From Paracoccaceae bacterium (GTDB taxonomy: Bacteria > Pseudomonadota > Alphaproteobacteria > Rhodobacterales > Rhodobacteraceae), in contig WRPH01000012.1 in the NCBI GenBank assembly GCA_009773375.1, positions 17,846-81,845 on the forward strand: a DNA stretch of 64,000 bases. Direction: 5' to 3'. Shown here in pieces: positions 37,754 to 47,312 of this stretch (position 1 is its first letter; each line of letters begins with the position of its first letter). The translations under genes were made by a program, and so were the position numbers. The notes under the pieces are model-generated. The model saw only the letters and a program-made list of their open reading frames with translations. It was not told where the DNA came from and did not search any database.

Positions 37754-38387
37754 AGAAACCCGCATCCGGGACGAGATTTGCCGGGTCGGCGCATCGCTGT
37801 TTGATCGCGGGCTGACGGCAGGCAGCAGCGGCAATATCTCGGTGCGGCTGGACGATGGCGGCTGGTTGATGACGCCGACCAATATTTCGCTGGGCGCGCT
37901 GGACCCTGCCAGGTTGTCGCGACTGGATAAGGCAGGGCGGCTGATGTCTGGTGATGCCCCCACGAAAGAGGCGTTTCTGCACCTGTCGATGTATGGCGAA
38001 CGCAAGGATGCCGCGGCGGTGGTGCATCTGCACTCCAGCCATGCCACCGCCGTCAGTATTCTGCGCGATGTGGACCCAAATGATGTGCTGCCCGCACTGA
38101 CTGCCTATTACGTCATGCGGGTCGGGCGGCTGCCGTTGGTGCCGTATTTCGCTCCCGGCGACCCCGATCTGGCGCATGCGGTGCGGGCTTTGGCCAGTGC
38201 GCATCATGCGGTTTTGCTGGCAAACCACGGCCCGGTGGTGGCCGGGACCAGCCTTGCCAATGCGCAATATGCCACGGAAGAACTGGAAGAAACCGCCAAG
38301 CTGTTTCTGATGCTGCAAAATCAAGCGCTGCGTTTGCTGACGCCCGAACAGATCGCCGATCTGCGCCGCCGCTTTAACTTATCCTGA
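37746..38387 (+). CDS. otnC: 3-oxo-tetronate 4-phosphate decarboxylase (class II aldolase fold)
   Basis: About 213 residues of the class II aldolase/adducin family. TAGSSGNISVRL is the phosphate-binding region. Metal-binding histidines are in AAVVHLHSSHATAVS, with a further His in ANHGPVVAGTSLANA. In this pathway it decarboxylates 3-oxo-tetronate 4-phosphate to dihydroxyacetone phosphate. It overlaps the kinase gene, giving strong functional linkage. Confidence 0.93.
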   Translation: MPEETRIRDEICRVGASLFDRGLTAGSSGNISVRLDDGGWLMTPTNISLGALDPARLSRLDKAGRLMSGDAPTKEAFLHLSMYGERKDAAAVVHLHSSHATAVSILRDVDPNDVLPALTAYYVMRVGRLPLVPYFAPGDPDLAHAVRALASAHHAVLLANHGPVVAGTSLANAQYATEELEETAKLFLMLQNQALRLLTPEQIADLRRRFNLS

Positions 38388-38405
38388 CACACCCGGAGAA
38401 TGACT

Positions 38406-39290
38406 ATGACGCAAGAAAAGGTTGGTTTTATTGGTCTTGGCCTGATGGGGCAAGGCATGGCGAAGAATATCGTTGAAAAAGGTTTTCAGTTGACCGTGGT
38501 GGCGCATCGCAAGCGCACGGCGGTCGATGATCTGGTGTCGCGCGGTGCGGTAGAAGCCGCCTCGGTGGAAGACCTTGCGCGCAACTGTACGGTGATCCTG
38601 ATGTGCCTGACCGGCTCGCCCGAGGTTGCGGCGGCGGTTGCGGCGCTGAAACCCGGTCTAGCGCGCGGCACGGTGGTGGTAGATTGCTCCACCTCTGATC
38701 CGACCGTCAGTTTGCGTCTCGCGGCAGAACTGGCCGAGATCGGCGTTGATTTTGTCGATGCGCCGTTGTCGCGCACCCCGAAAGAGGCTTGGGCCGGCAC
38801 GCTGGATTGCATGGTTGGTGCCAGCGACGCCACTTTTGCACGGGTGCAGCCGATCCTTGCTACCTGGGCCGCTAAGATCGTGCATATCGGCGCGGTCGGT
38901 GATGGTCACAAGATGAAGCTTCTGAACAACTTCCTGTCGCTGGGCTATGCCGCGCTCTATTCCGAGGCGCTGGCGCTGTCGCGCAAGGTCGGCATTCCGG
39001 TGGCTGAGTTTGACAAGGTCATTCGCGGCGGCCGGATGGATTGCGGCTTTTATCAAACCTTCATGGGCTATGCGCTGGAAGGAAACCGCGAGGCGCACAA
39101 GTTCACTTTGGGCAATGCTTACAAAGACATGCGCTATGTCGAATCCATGGCGAACGGCTCAACCGTTGCCACGCCGCTGGCAAGTGCAGTGAAAAACTCC
39201 TTCGCGCTGGCAATGGCGACGGGCGGCGATGGCCCGGAAGATTATGTGCCGCACCTGTCGGACTTTATCGCCAAAGCCAACGGACTTTGA
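38406..39290 (+). CDS. NAD(P)-dependent oxidoreductase, 3-hydroxyisobutyrate dehydrogenase family
   Basis: About 294 residues. VGFIGLGLMGQGMAKNIVEK is the Rossmann motif, VDCSTSDPTVSLRLAAELAE and DAPLSRTPKEAWAGTLDCMV the substrate region, and GDGHKMKLLNNFLSLGYAAL has the catalytic lysine. It is a second enzyme of the LtnD/GarR type in the cluster, perhaps acting on another tetronate stereoisomer or on tartronate semialdehyde. The ATG at 38406 has GGAG eight bases upstream; an ATG six bases earlier is too close to it. Confidence 0.9.
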   Translation: MTQEKVGFIGLGLMGQGMAKNIVEKGFQLTVVAHRKRTAVDDLVSRGAVEAASVEDLARNCTVILMCLTGSPEVAAAVAALKPGLARGTVVVDCSTSDPTVSLRLAAELAEIGVDFVDAPLSRTPKEAWAGTLDCMVGASDATFARVQPILATWAAKIVHIGAVGDGHKMKLLNNFLSLGYAALYSEALALSRKVGIPVAEFDKVIRGGRMDCGFYQTFMGYALEGNREAHKFTLGNAYKDMRYVESMANGSTVATPLASAVKNSFALAMATGGDGPEDYVPHLSDFIAKANGL

Positions 39291-39292
39291 CG

Positions 39293-39331
39293 CATAAGCC
39301 GCGCCCGCGATCGCGCCGGGCGCGGCTTATG
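39293..39331. terminator. Long hairpin between convergent genes
   Basis: Perfect 15-bp arms (CATAAGCCGCGCCCG / CGGGCGCGGCTTATG) with a 9-base loop. It starts just after the dehydrogenase stop and overlaps the stop of the convergent PLP gene. It is terminator-like in place, but without a long T-tract on either side. Confidence 0.65.
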
Positions 39332-40403
39332 TCACCTTGCCGCGCGCCACCACCGGCCAGGTCGCAACGGCCACGCCCGCTTCCAGCACTTGCACCACAT
39401 CAAACAGATTGCTGACCACGCAGGCATGGTTTGGCACGATGCGCAGCTTATCGCCCACCGCAAGCCTGATCGGCCCGGAGCTGATCAGCCGCCCGTGTTC
39501 CTCCGACAACTGATCGATCACAATGTCAGGTCGCCCCAACACATGCCCATAACCCGTCAGCCCCAGCAGATCCGAGGTCAGCGCCTTGCTGCCCGCGTCG
39601 ATGATGGCGCGGTTGGCGCTTGGCACCGAAACCACGGTTGCCAGCACGGTCAGCGCGCAATCATCCCAATCGCAGGCCCCGCGCGCCACCAGCGAGCGGT
39701 CGTTGTAGGCATAGGTTCCGGGCCGGTATTCGGTGGCAACCGGGGCATCCCCCGCCTGCATCATCGACGGCGTGCCACCCGAGGACACCACCGTCACCGT
39801 CAACCCGCTAGCCTCGATCAACGCCTTGGCCTGCGTCATGAAGGCTTGCACCGCGGCGGCACCATTGGCGGGTGGGTAGGTCATCAGGCCCTGAAATTGC
39901 AAACCCGGCGCGCCGGCAATCCGGCAGGCCAGTGCCGCGGCTTCCTGTGGCGTAGCCACGCCGCAGCGATCCGCGCCGGTGTTGCATTCCACCAGCACCC
40001 GCAGCGGCGCTGTCGCATCGGCAAAAGCCGCCGACAGCCCGTCAATCACCACGGCATTATCCGCCACCACGGTCAGCCGCACCCGGCCTGCCAAATCCCG
40101 CAGATGCGCCAGCTTTTCTGCGCCAAGGATGTTGTAGGTGATCAGCACATCCGACAACCGGCTGTCTGCCGCCACCATCGCCTCGGCTTCCGAGATTTTC
40201 TGGCAGGTGATGCCAACCGCCCCTGCCTCCAGCTGCATCAGCGCGATCTGCGGCAGTTTGTGGGTCTTGATATGCGGCCGCACCGCCATGCCGATCTGGT
40301 CGGCATAGCTCTGAAATCGCGCGATATTGCGCCGGACCACGTCCAGATCCACCAGCACGGCCGGGGTATCAAGGGTCTGCAGCGCATTGGTGGTCTGGGT
40401 CAT
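39327..40403 (-). CDS. PLP-dependent D-threonine aldolase/D-serine dehydratase-family enzyme (1)
   Basis: Fold type III PLP enzyme of about 358 residues (alanine-racemase-like barrel plus beta domain). The PLP lysine is in VRPHIKTHKLPQIA. Phosphate-binding STVVSSGGTPS-like and EYRPGTYAYNDRSLV segments follow. The C-terminal metal site has the HxC pattern (IVPNHACVVSNLFD) seen in zinc-dependent D-serine dehydratases and related aldolases. It cleaves or dehydrates a D-beta-hydroxy amino acid; the exact substrate is unknown. The ATG at 40403 has GGAG eight bases upstream. It is divergent from a LysR gene. Confidence 0.88.
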   Translation of the reverse strand: MTQTTNALQTLDTPAVLVDLDVVRRNIARFQSYADQIGMAVRPHIKTHKLPQIALMQLEAGAVGITCQKISEAEAMVAADSRLSDVLITYNILGAEKLAHLRDLAGRVRLTVVADNAVVIDGLSAAFADATAPLRVLVECNTGADRCGVATPQEAAALACRIAGAPGLQFQGLMTYPPANGAAAVQAFMTQAKALIEASGLTVTVVSSGGTPSMMQAGDAPVATEYRPGTYAYNDRSLVARGACDWDDCALTVLATVVSVPSANRAIIDAGSKALTSDLLGLTGYGHVLGRPDIVIDQLSEEHGRLISSGPIRLAVGDKLRIVPNHACVVSNLFDVVQVLEAGVAVATWPVVARGKVT

Positions 40404-40680
40404 CCGGGTTTCTCCATGGCTGTGCGCGGTGGCACTGGCGGAAACTTTGGCGCGCGGGGCCGGTGCGGTCAATGCAACCCGATGCCCGAAGCAAAGGCTA
40501 TGTCTGGCACGCATAAGCCTATTCGCGATGCAAACGCCCCCTGCGCTGCCATGCCGCGACGCGCCAGGTTGATTGTGTCGCCGTTCCGGCAGATCATCGG
40601 TGACAAGCAGGCCCGGCCCTTGCATCATGCCCCTGCCCCGCCGAACCAAATGACGCAACCGATGAAAGGAGGCGGATGGG
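40404..40680. other. Divergent intergenic region, PLP enzyme/LysR
   Basis: A 277-bp gap. It contains ATAAGCCTAT near 40513-40522, an inverted-repeat-like element in a context similar to one at about 48311, and the strong AAGGAGG site of the LysR gene. No other gene is supported. Confidence 0.4.
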
Positions 40681-41598
40681 ATGGAAAGCCGTTGGCTTGA
40701 AGACTTTCTCAGCCTTGTTGATACCCGCAATTTTTCGCGCTCGGCACAGGCCCGCTATACCACGCAGCCTGCCTTCAGCCGCCGGATCAAAAGTCTGGAG
40801 GAATGGGTGGGTGCGCAGTTGTTCAACCGCGCCACGCAGCCGATCACGCTGACGCTCTCGGGCGAACGCTTTCGCCCAGTGGCCGAAGATGTGCTGCGTC
40901 GCTTGTATCAAGGCCGGGAAGAGGCGCGGCGGATTGGCGATGTCACGGCCAATACCATCCGCTTTGCCGCGACGCACAGCCTGTCGCTGAACTTCTTTCC
41001 CAGTTGGCTGCGGTCGCTGGAACTGCGCAGCCACAGCTTCAACACCCGGCTGGACACCAGCCAATTTCACGACTGCATCCACCTGCTGCAACGCGGCGAC
41101 TGTCATTTTCTGATCAGCTACACCCATCCCGATATTCAGATGCACCTGCCGTTTGAACATTTTGTCTCCAAGCTGGTGCTGCGCGATGAACTGGTGCCGG
41201 TGACTTTGCCCGACAGCGCCGGTCAGCCGGTGGATCGTTTGCCCGGCACCGAAGATGATCCTGTGCATTATCTGGCCTATAGCGAAACCTCCGCGATCGG
41301 CCGGGTGGTGGATCAGATGATCAGCGCCGCCCCAGAACCTTTGCACCTGCGCCGGGTGTTCGTGTCGCACATGGCGGCGGTGCTGAAAGCGATGAGCTCG
41401 GAAGGCCGCGGCACCGCCTGGCTACCCGCAAGCCATCTGGCCCGCGAATTTGCCGATGGCTCGCTGGTGCCGGCGGGGGATGAACGCTGGAACATTCCGG
41501 TCGAGGTGCGGCTGATCCGGTCGCGTGATCCGCTGCCGGAAGTATCGGAAGAATTGTGGGCGCTGATCCCCACCGAAGAAGACACCACCTGGGGCTGA
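40681..41598 (+). CDS. LysR family transcriptional regulator (HypT/YjiE-like)
   Basis: About 305 residues. The HTH (WLEDFLSLVDTRNFSRSAQA, TTQPAFSRRIKSLEEWVGAQ) is close to the HypT/YjiE branch. The effector domain shows SHMAAVLKAMSSEGRGTAWL and ends with WALIPTEED. AAGGAGG lies eight bases upstream. It sits between two PLP genes of the same family and is the likely regulator of this D-amino-acid unit. Any hypochlorite sensing is not implied. Confidence 0.9.
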   Translation: MESRWLEDFLSLVDTRNFSRSAQARYTTQPAFSRRIKSLEEWVGAQLFNRATQPITLTLSGERFRPVAEDVLRRLYQGREEARRIGDVTANTIRFAATHSLSLNFFPSWLRSLELRSHSFNTRLDTSQFHDCIHLLQRGDCHFLISYTHPDIQMHLPFEHFVSKLVLRDELVPVTLPDSAGQPVDRLPGTEDDPVHYLAYSETSAIGRVVDQMISAAPEPLHLRRVFVSHMAAVLKAMSSEGRGTAWLPASHLAREFADGSLVPAGDERWNIPVEVRLIRSRDPLPEVSEELWALIPTEEDTTWG

Positions 41599-41712
41599 TG
41601 CCGCGCTTGCATCGGGGCAGGCGCAAGCTGCATTGGCCGCGCCGGGCAGGCTTGGCTAAAAATAGCAAAGCCGTGCCTCCCGCGCGGGCCTTGCCCTTGA
41701 TCGGAGCCTGCC

Positions 41713-42855
41713 ATGACCCTGCTTTCCACGCTGGAAACCCCTTGCCTGATCCTTGATCGGTCCCGGCTTGCCCGCAATGCGGCGCGAATGACCGACCGAT
41801 TTGCCAACAGCGGCGTGCAGTTACGTCCGCATATGAAGTCGGCCAAATCCATCGACGTGGCGCGGATTGCGCTGGCCGGGAACTTCGGCGGCGTGACGGT
41901 TTCAACCCTGAAAGAGGCCGAATATTTCGCCGATCACGGCATAGAGGATATCACCTATGCCGTCAGCGTCGTGCCGGAAAAGATGCCGCGCATTGCTGCC
42001 CTGATCAAGCGCGGTGTTAAGTTGGGGCTGATCACTGATCAGCTGGCCGTGGCGCAAGATCTTAGCCTGCGGGCGCAAGCCGAAGGCGTCACGCTGGATG
42101 TGCTGATCGAGCTGGATTCCGGCGAGCGTCGTGCCGGGTTGCTGGCGGGGGGTTCTGCCGTGGTCGATCTGGGGCGGGCGCTGCATGAATTGCCGGGGCT
42201 GCGGCTGACGGGGGTGCTGACCCATGCCGGCAATTCCTACCAATGCCGCGGCCTTGCCGATATTCAGCAGGTGGCCGAGGCTGAACGTCTGTCTGCCGTC
42301 ACAGCTGCCACGCAACTGCGCGCGGCGGGGCTGCCCTGCCCGGTGGTCAGCGTCGGGTCTACCCCCACCGCCACGCATGGGCTTTCGTGGGAAGGGCTGA
42401 CCGAAATGCGCTGCGGCGTCTATATGTTCGGCGATGTGTTCCAATCGGAAATCGGCTCGCACGGGCTGGAGGATATTGCGGTTTCAGTGCTGGCGACGGT
42501 GATCGGCCACCGCCCCGACATGAACAGCGCGCTGATTGATGCGGGCGGGCTGGCGTTGTCGAAAGACCGCAGCACCGGCGCGCCGGGTCTGGCGGAGGAC
42601 ATCGGCTTTGGCATGATCATGTCGGAAGATTGCAGGCGCCGCATCGGCTCGGTGCGGGTGGGGCATGTCTATCAGGAACACGGCATGCTGACCGCCGACG
42701 GCCCGTTCCCGTTTGATCAACTGCCGATCGGGTCGCGGGTGCGGGTTTTGCCGAACCACGTTTGCATGACCGCCGCGATGTATGATGGCTACCGGGTCGT
42801 CGATGCGGGCGCGGGGCCGGTGGTGGATCTGTGGTCGCGCATCAACGGCTGGTAA
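41713..42855 (+). CDS. PLP-dependent D-threonine aldolase/D-serine dehydratase-family enzyme (2)
   Basis: About 380 residues, same fold as the protein at 39327-40403 but clearly diverged. PLP lysine region VQLRPHMKSAKSIDVARIAL, then VLIELDSGERRAGL, GVLTHAGNSYQCRG and VVSVGSTPTATHG. The C-terminal metal motif reads VLPNHVCMTAAMYDGY (HxC). Two divergent copies around one LysR gene suggest different substrates or stereochemistry. It is followed by a strong bidirectional terminator. Confidence 0.88.
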   Translation: MTLLSTLETPCLILDRSRLARNAARMTDRFANSGVQLRPHMKSAKSIDVARIALAGNFGGVTVSTLKEAEYFADHGIEDITYAVSVVPEKMPRIAALIKRGVKLGLITDQLAVAQDLSLRAQAEGVTLDVLIELDSGERRAGLLAGGSAVVDLGRALHELPGLRLTGVLTHAGNSYQCRGLADIQQVAEAERLSAVTAATQLRAAGLPCPVVSVGSTPTATHGLSWEGLTEMRCGVYMFGDVFQSEIGSHGLEDIAVSVLATVIGHRPDMNSALIDAGGLALSKDRSTGAPGLAEDIGFGMIMSEDCRRRIGSVRVGHVYQEHGMLTADGPFPFDQLPIGSRVRVLPNHVCMTAAMYDGYRVVDAGAGPVVDLWSRINGW

Positions 42856-42868
42856 GGCTTCGGAAATG

Positions 42869-42902
42869 AAAAAGCCTGCCGGGTGGTCCCCGGCAGGCTT
42901 TT
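42869..42902. terminator. Bidirectional rho-independent terminator
   Basis: Perfect 15-bp stem (AAAAAGCCTGCCGGG / CCCGGCAGGCTTTTT) with loop TGGT. T-tracts on both strands serve the PLP gene on the left and the ABC operon on the right. Confidence 0.93.
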
Positions 42903-42921
42903 TTGTTGTGCCAAGACCTGC

Positions 42922-43992
42922 TTACAGCCGCGCGCCGGTTTCCACATCAAACAGGTGGATCTTGTCGGCAGGGAAATCCAGCCGGATGGTTTGCCCCGGC
43001 TTGAACTCATGCCGTTCGGCAAAGATCGCGCAGAACGGTGTGCCTGCAAGCTTGGTATAAACCTGAATATTCGCGCCAGTGGGTTCCACCACCTCGACTT
43101 GAACCGCGACACCTGCATCACCCTTCGCCAAAGCGCAATGTTCCGGTCGCGCACCGAACACCACCTTTTGCCCCGCCACGCCCGAAGCCATAGTCGGCAC
43201 CGCCAAACGCACGCCTCCCGGCAGTTCCACAAACGCCCCGCCCGCATCGCGGCCCAGCACGCCTTCGATGAAGTTCATTGATGGTGATCCGATGAAACCT
43301 GCCACAAACAGATTGGCCGGGGTGTCATACAGTTCCAGCGGGCTGCCAATCTGTTCGATCTTGCCGCCGTTCATCACCACGATCCGGTCGGCCATGGTCA
43401 TGGCTTCGATCTGGTCATGCGTGACATAAACCGAGGTGGTTTGCAGCCGCTGATGCAGCGCCTTGATTTCCGTCCGCATCACCACGCGCAGCTTGGCGTC
43501 AAGGTTCGACAACGGCTCGTCAAACAAGAACACCTGCGGATCGCGCACCAGCGCGCGGCCCATCGCCACCCGCTGCCGCTGCCCGCCCGACAACTGCCGG
43601 GGTGAGCGGTCGAGGAACTTGCCAAGGTTCAGAATCTCGGCGGCCTCGCGCACTTTGCGGTCGATCACTTCTTTCGCCTGCCGCCGCAGCCGCAGGCTGA
43701 AGCTCATGTTTTCGTAAACCGACATATGCGGGTAAAGCGCATAGTTCTGGAATACCATTGCGATATCGCGCGATTTGGCGGGCACGTCATTGACCACCTT
43801 GTCACCGATGATGATATCGCCGGACGACACGCTTTCCAGCCCGGCAATCATCCGCAGCAAGGTGGATTTGCCACAGCCCGAGGGCCCAACCAGCACGACA
43901 AATTCGCGGTCCCGGATTTCCAGATCGACGCCGTGCAACACCTGCATGGCCCCGTATCTTTTCTTCACGTCGCGGATAGTGACAGACGACAT
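42922..43992 (-). CDS. ABC transporter ATP-binding protein (UgpC/MalK type)
   Basis: About 356 residues. Walker A GPSGCGKSTLLRM, signature LSGGQRQRVAMGRAL, Walker B VFLFDEPLSNLD, switch His in VYVTHDQIEAM. The C-terminal OB-like regulatory domain (MNFIEGVLGRDAGG, VFGARPEHCALAKG, RLDFPADKIHLFD) is typical of MalK/UgpC. It is the last gene of a binding protein - permease - permease - ATPase operon. Confidence 0.94.
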   Translation of the reverse strand: MSSVTIRDVKKRYGAMQVLHGVDLEIRDREFVVLVGPSGCGKSTLLRMIAGLESVSSGDIIIGDKVVNDVPAKSRDIAMVFQNYALYPHMSVYENMSFSLRLRRQAKEVIDRKVREAAEILNLGKFLDRSPRQLSGGQRQRVAMGRALVRDPQVFLFDEPLSNLDAKLRVVMRTEIKALHQRLQTTSVYVTHDQIEAMTMADRIVVMNGGKIEQIGSPLELYDTPANLFVAGFIGSPSMNFIEGVLGRDAGGAFVELPGGVRLAVPTMASGVAGQKVVFGARPEHCALAKGDAGVAVQVEVVEPTGANIQVYTKLAGTPFCAIFAERHEFKPGQTIRLDFPADKIHLFDVETGARL

Positions 43993-44017
43993 TTCTATTC
44001 CCCGTAATTCTGGCGGA

Positions 44018-44848
44018 TCATTTCACCGCCCCAAGTGCCATGCCGCGGATCAGGTAGCGTTGCAGCCACGAGAACACGATTGCCACTGGCACCGTAGCCA
44101 GCACAGTTCCCGCCATCACATGATGCCATTCGACCTGATAACGCCCGGCCACCTGCGCATAGATCTGCACCGGCAGCGTGAAATCGTTGGAAGACCGCAT
44201 CATCGTCAGCGCCAGCACAAATTCGTTCCAGCTGTTAATGAAGGTAAAGATCGCCGTCACCACCATCGCCGGCACCGCCAACGGCAAGAAGATGCGCACA
44301 AGGCTCGTCAGGTGGCTGGCACCATCCATCCAGGCTGCTTCCTCCAGATCACGCGGGATCGAGTTGAAATAGCTTTGCAGCATCCAGATGGTGAAGGCGA
44401 GGTTGAAGGCGGCATAGGTGATCACCAGCGAGTTCAGATCATTCACCAGCCCCAGTGTCATCATCAGCCGGAATAGCCCCAGCACCAGCACGATGGGCGA
44501 CATCATCTGCGTCATCAGCAGAAAGATCCGGTACGCCCCCTTGCCGGCAAAGCGGTAGCGCGACATTGCGTAGGCCGACGGGATCGCCAGCAGCAAGGCC
44601 AGCGCGGTGGCGGTGATGCTAACATAAAGGCTGTTCATCAGCGCACCGCCGAAGTTGGTTTTCACCCACATCTCGCTGAAGTTTTCCCAGCGGAACTCGC
44701 TGAAGCCCCAGGTTGGCGGGTAAACGAACAGCTCATCCCGCGGGCGGACGGCGGTGACGAACATCACCGCAAAGGGGAAGATATTGACCACCGCCAAGGG
44801 CAGCAGCAAGACCCAGTAAAAGATGCTTTTGCGCAGCTTAGTGTTCAT
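44018..44848 (-). CDS. ABC transporter permease (MalG/UgpE type)
   Basis: About 276 residues with six membrane spans. The EAA motif is [20 protein letters not shown] followed by [10 protein letters not shown]-terminus [20 protein letters not shown]. The ATG at 44848 overlaps the previous stop by 11 bases and has GAGG six bases upstream; an ATG three bases earlier is too close to it. Confidence 0.93.
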   Translation of the reverse strand: MNTKLRKSIFYWVLLLPLAVVNIFPFAVMFVTAVRPRDELFVYPPTWGFSEFRWENFSEMWVKTNFGGALMNSLYVSITATALALLLAIPSAYAMSRYRFAGKGAYRIFLLMTQMMSPIVLVLGLFRLMMTLGLVNDLNSLVITYAAFNLAFTIWMLQSYFNSIPRDLEEAAWMDGASHLTSLVRIFLPLAVPAMVVTAIFTFINSWNEFVLALTMMRSSNDFTLPVQIYAQVAGRYQVEWHHVMAGTVLATVPVAIVFSWLQRYLIRGMALGAVK

Positions 44849-45785
44849 CATCAACCTCGGCTTCCGGAGCGGCATCATCTGCGTCGTTGCGGCTGATCAG
44901 GGCGACATAAAGGATGGTGAAGATCAGCAGCACGCCAAACATTACCAGCGAAATCGCGGCGGCCTTGCCAAGCTGGCCAAAGCGGAACGCCAGTTTGTAA
45001 AGGTAGGTCACCAGAATATCTGTGCCATTGGCCGGACCACCTTCGGTCATCACCCAGATGATCGGCAGCGAGTTGAAGACGTAGATCACGTTCAGCACGA
45101 TGGCGATGTTGATGAACGGCTTCATCAGCGGCAGGGTGATATAGCGGAACTGGTGCCAACCGGTCGCGCCATCAACCACCGCCGCCTCGTAGGCGTCTTG
45201 CGGCATTGACGACAGGCCACCCAACAGAATGGTGGTGGTAAACGGGATAGACACCAGAATCCCGACCAGAATTTCAACGATAAAGGCGGTGCCTGCGGTG
45301 GCAAGCCATTCTATCGGCTGATCAATGATCCCGGCTTGCATCAGCGTCGCGTTCAGCAGGCCGGACCGCCCGTTCAGCGCCCAACGCCAGACCACGGCTG
45401 TCATCGTCAGTGAGATCGCCCAGGGCAGCATCACGATCACCCGTGCCACGCCGCGGCCATAGAAGTCGTCGTTCAGGATCATCGCGACCGGCATGGAGAT
45501 CACCAGCGTTCCGGCCACAACGGCCAGCGTCCAGATGCCGGTGCGGGACAGCGATTCCCAGAACAGCGGATCGGCGAACACTTCGGCAAAATTTCCCCAG
45601 CCGATGAAGCCGATCAGTTTGCCAAAACGGCTGACCTCCTGGCTGGATGTCCAGGCGAGATCAAGGATCGGGTAGCCTATGATCAGCACCGCCAGAAGCA
45701 GGCTGGGCAAGATCATCAGCATGGGCACGGATTTCTGGATGCGGTTGGCCATCTTACCCCACGCCCCGGCTTTCGGGGCTGTCAT
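44838..45785 (-). CDS. ABC transporter permease (MalF/UgpA type)
   Basis: About 315 residues, six main membrane spans. [20 protein letters not shown] begins the first span, and the EAA loop is [20 protein letters not shown] followed by TLPLMKPF. The C-terminus is an acidic tail ([13 protein letters not shown]). The ATG at 45785 gives the full frame; an ATG at 45752 has a slightly better purine-rich upstream sequence. A strong hairpin separates it from the binding-protein gene. Confidence 0.92.
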   Translation of the reverse strand: MTAPKAGAWGKMANRIQKSVPMLMILPSLLLAVLIIGYPILDLAWTSSQEVSRFGKLIGFIGWGNFAEVFADPLFWESLSRTGIWTLAVVAGTLVISMPVAMILNDDFYGRGVARVIVMLPWAISLTMTAVVWRWALNGRSGLLNATLMQAGIIDQPIEWLATAGTAFIVEILVGILVSIPFTTTILLGGLSSMPQDAYEAAVVDGATGWHQFRYITLPLMKPFINIAIVLNVIYVFNSLPIIWVMTEGGPANGTDILVTYLYKLAFRFGQLGKAAAISLVMFGVLLIFTILYVALISRNDADDAAPEAEVDDEH

Positions 45786-45797
45786 GTGGCTACAAGG

Positions 45798-45826
45798 GCA
45801 AAGAGCGGCGGCGTGCCGCTCTTTGC
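45798..45826. repeat. Intercistronic hairpin after the sugar-binding-protein gene
   Basis: Perfect 12-bp stem (GCAAAGAGCGGC / GCCGCTCTTTGC) with loop GGCGT, between the binding-protein stop and the permease start. No T-tract; probably an mRNA-stabilising or partial-termination element. Confidence 0.75.
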
Positions 45827-45838
45827 GTTCGGTTCAGA

Positions 45839-47071
45839 TCACAGACCGCGGATCTTGTTGATCGCGGCGGCGGCGGCCTTCAGACCATCTTCCGGGGTGA
45901 CTTCACCCAGATAGATTTGCTGCATGGTGCGCACGGTGACATCCGCGATTTCTTCCCAGTTGGCGATGACGGGCGCGAACTTGGCATAAGGCAGGCCAGC
46001 CGCGAAACCGGCAACATCCGGATCTTCGGTGAAGTAAGGCAGCGCCGCGACGTTCTTGGTCACCGGCAGGAAGCCTTCGCCCAGATCAAACTTTTCGCGG
46101 TATTGATCCTGATAGGCGAATTCGATGAACTTCCAGGACGCTTCTTTTGCATCGGAATCCGCGAACATCATCATGGTGTCGGTCACGCCATAGGTGGCCT
46201 TGGCGCCGGCTTCCGGGAAGGGAAGGATCTTGTACTTCAGGTTCGGCGCTTCTTCCTTGATCTGCGGGATCAGCATAGGGAAGGTGAAGATGGTGCCGAC
46301 TTTGCCCTGCTTGAACAGGTTGAACACGTCTTCACGGTTGTAGTTGGTCGGCGACGGCTGCGTCAGGCCTTCGTCGATCATCTGCTTGTACAGCTTGGCC
46401 GAGGTGATCGCCGCATCGCTGGCCAGGCCAGAGGTGCCGTCGGCGTTCAGAATCTCGCCGCCGTGCGTCCACAGGTTATAGTAGAAATAGGCGTCGGTCT
46501 CGATTTCCTTGCCTTGCAGGCCGAAGGCAAAGGTATCGGGCAGCGCCGCGATTTTCTTCGACGCCTCATAGAGCTCATCCCAGGTGGTGGGCGGCGTGGC
46601 ACCGGCTGCGTCGTAGAGATCCATGTTGACCATCATCGCGCGGGCCGAAGCTGCCACTGGCAGACCCATGATCTTGCCGTCGATGATGCCGGGGCCCATG
46701 AAGGTGTCGATGAAGGTGGATTTGAATTCCGGCGTCAGATAGCTGTCAACCGGCTCGGCCACGCCCTGCGAGGCAAAGTCCAGCAGCCAGCGGGTCCCGA
46801 TGATCGAGATGTCGGGGGCGGAACCGCCCGCAACGTCAGTGGTCAGCCGCTGCAGCAGGGTATCCCACGGCACGACTTCGATGTTGATCTTGATGTCGGG
46901 GTTGGCGGCCTCGAACGCGGTAGCGACCTCTTGGAAATAGGGGCCGGTCTTGGCACTGTATTCGGCAACGGTGAAGTCAACGACGGTCTGCGCCATTGCC
47001 GCCGGGGCGAAGGCATACATGCCCACGCCAAGCGCCATTACCGCGGTGGATGTACGAAACGAATAGGTCAT
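45839..47071 (-). CDS. Sugar ABC transporter substrate-binding protein (MalE/UgpB type)
   Basis: About 410 residues. Signal peptide MTYSFRTSTAVMALGVGMYA...AAMAQT. Family 1 binding-protein blocks: DIKINIEVVPWDTLLQRLTT, PDISIIGTRWLLDFASQGVA, ATPPTTWDELYEASKKIAAL, and ASWKFIEFAYQDQYREKFDL near the end. AGGAG lies nine bases before the ATG at 47071. The ligand is unknown (a sugar, polyol or glycosyl-amine type). Confidence 0.93.
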   Translation of the reverse strand: MTYSFRTSTAVMALGVGMYAFAPAAMAQTVVDFTVAEYSAKTGPYFQEVATAFEAANPDIKINIEVVPWDTLLQRLTTDVAGGSAPDISIIGTRWLLDFASQGVAEPVDSYLTPEFKSTFIDTFMGPGIIDGKIMGLPVAASARAMMVNMDLYDAAGATPPTTWDELYEASKKIAALPDTFAFGLQGKEIETDAYFYYNLWTHGGEILNADGTSGLASDAAITSAKLYKQMIDEGLTQPSPTNYNREDVFNLFKQGKVGTIFTFPMLIPQIKEEAPNLKYKILPFPEAGAKATYGVTDTMMMFADSDAKEASWKFIEFAYQDQYREKFDLGEGFLPVTKNVAALPYFTEDPDVAGFAAGLPYAKFAPVIANWEEIADVTVRTMQQIYLGEVTPEDGLKAAAAAINKIRGL

Positions 47072-47312
47072 AGGGAGTCGCTCCTGTTGTATCATAGTTA
47101 CGCTAGGGAAGTCGCAGGCTGGCTTCGTGCGGCCAACTTTGGTGAAACCATACTGTGTTGCGCGCGCTCAGAATTGAAATTGAATTAACGCATCATGGTA
47201 TGTGGCGGCTGCATAGCCCGTTTGTTGGCGGGCAAGCGCAGAATCAAAAGGACGCCCGGTCTGCGGTCCGGGCGCCCTTGGTGCGAGTGCAAAGATGGCC
47301 GTAGGGAGTCGG
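47072..47312. other. Intergenic region upstream of the sugar ABC operon
   Basis: About 241 bp. The SDR terminator is at its right side (47246-47279). The remainder must contain the promoter of the ABC operon, but no clear boxes or palindromes were found. Confidence 0.4.
47246..47279 (-). terminator. Rho-independent terminator of the SDR gene
   Basis: In the minus transcript AAGGGCGCCCGG pairs with CCGGGCGTCCTT (one mismatch) over an 8-base loop and ends in TTTT. It lies 34 bases after the SDR stop. Confidence 0.82.
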
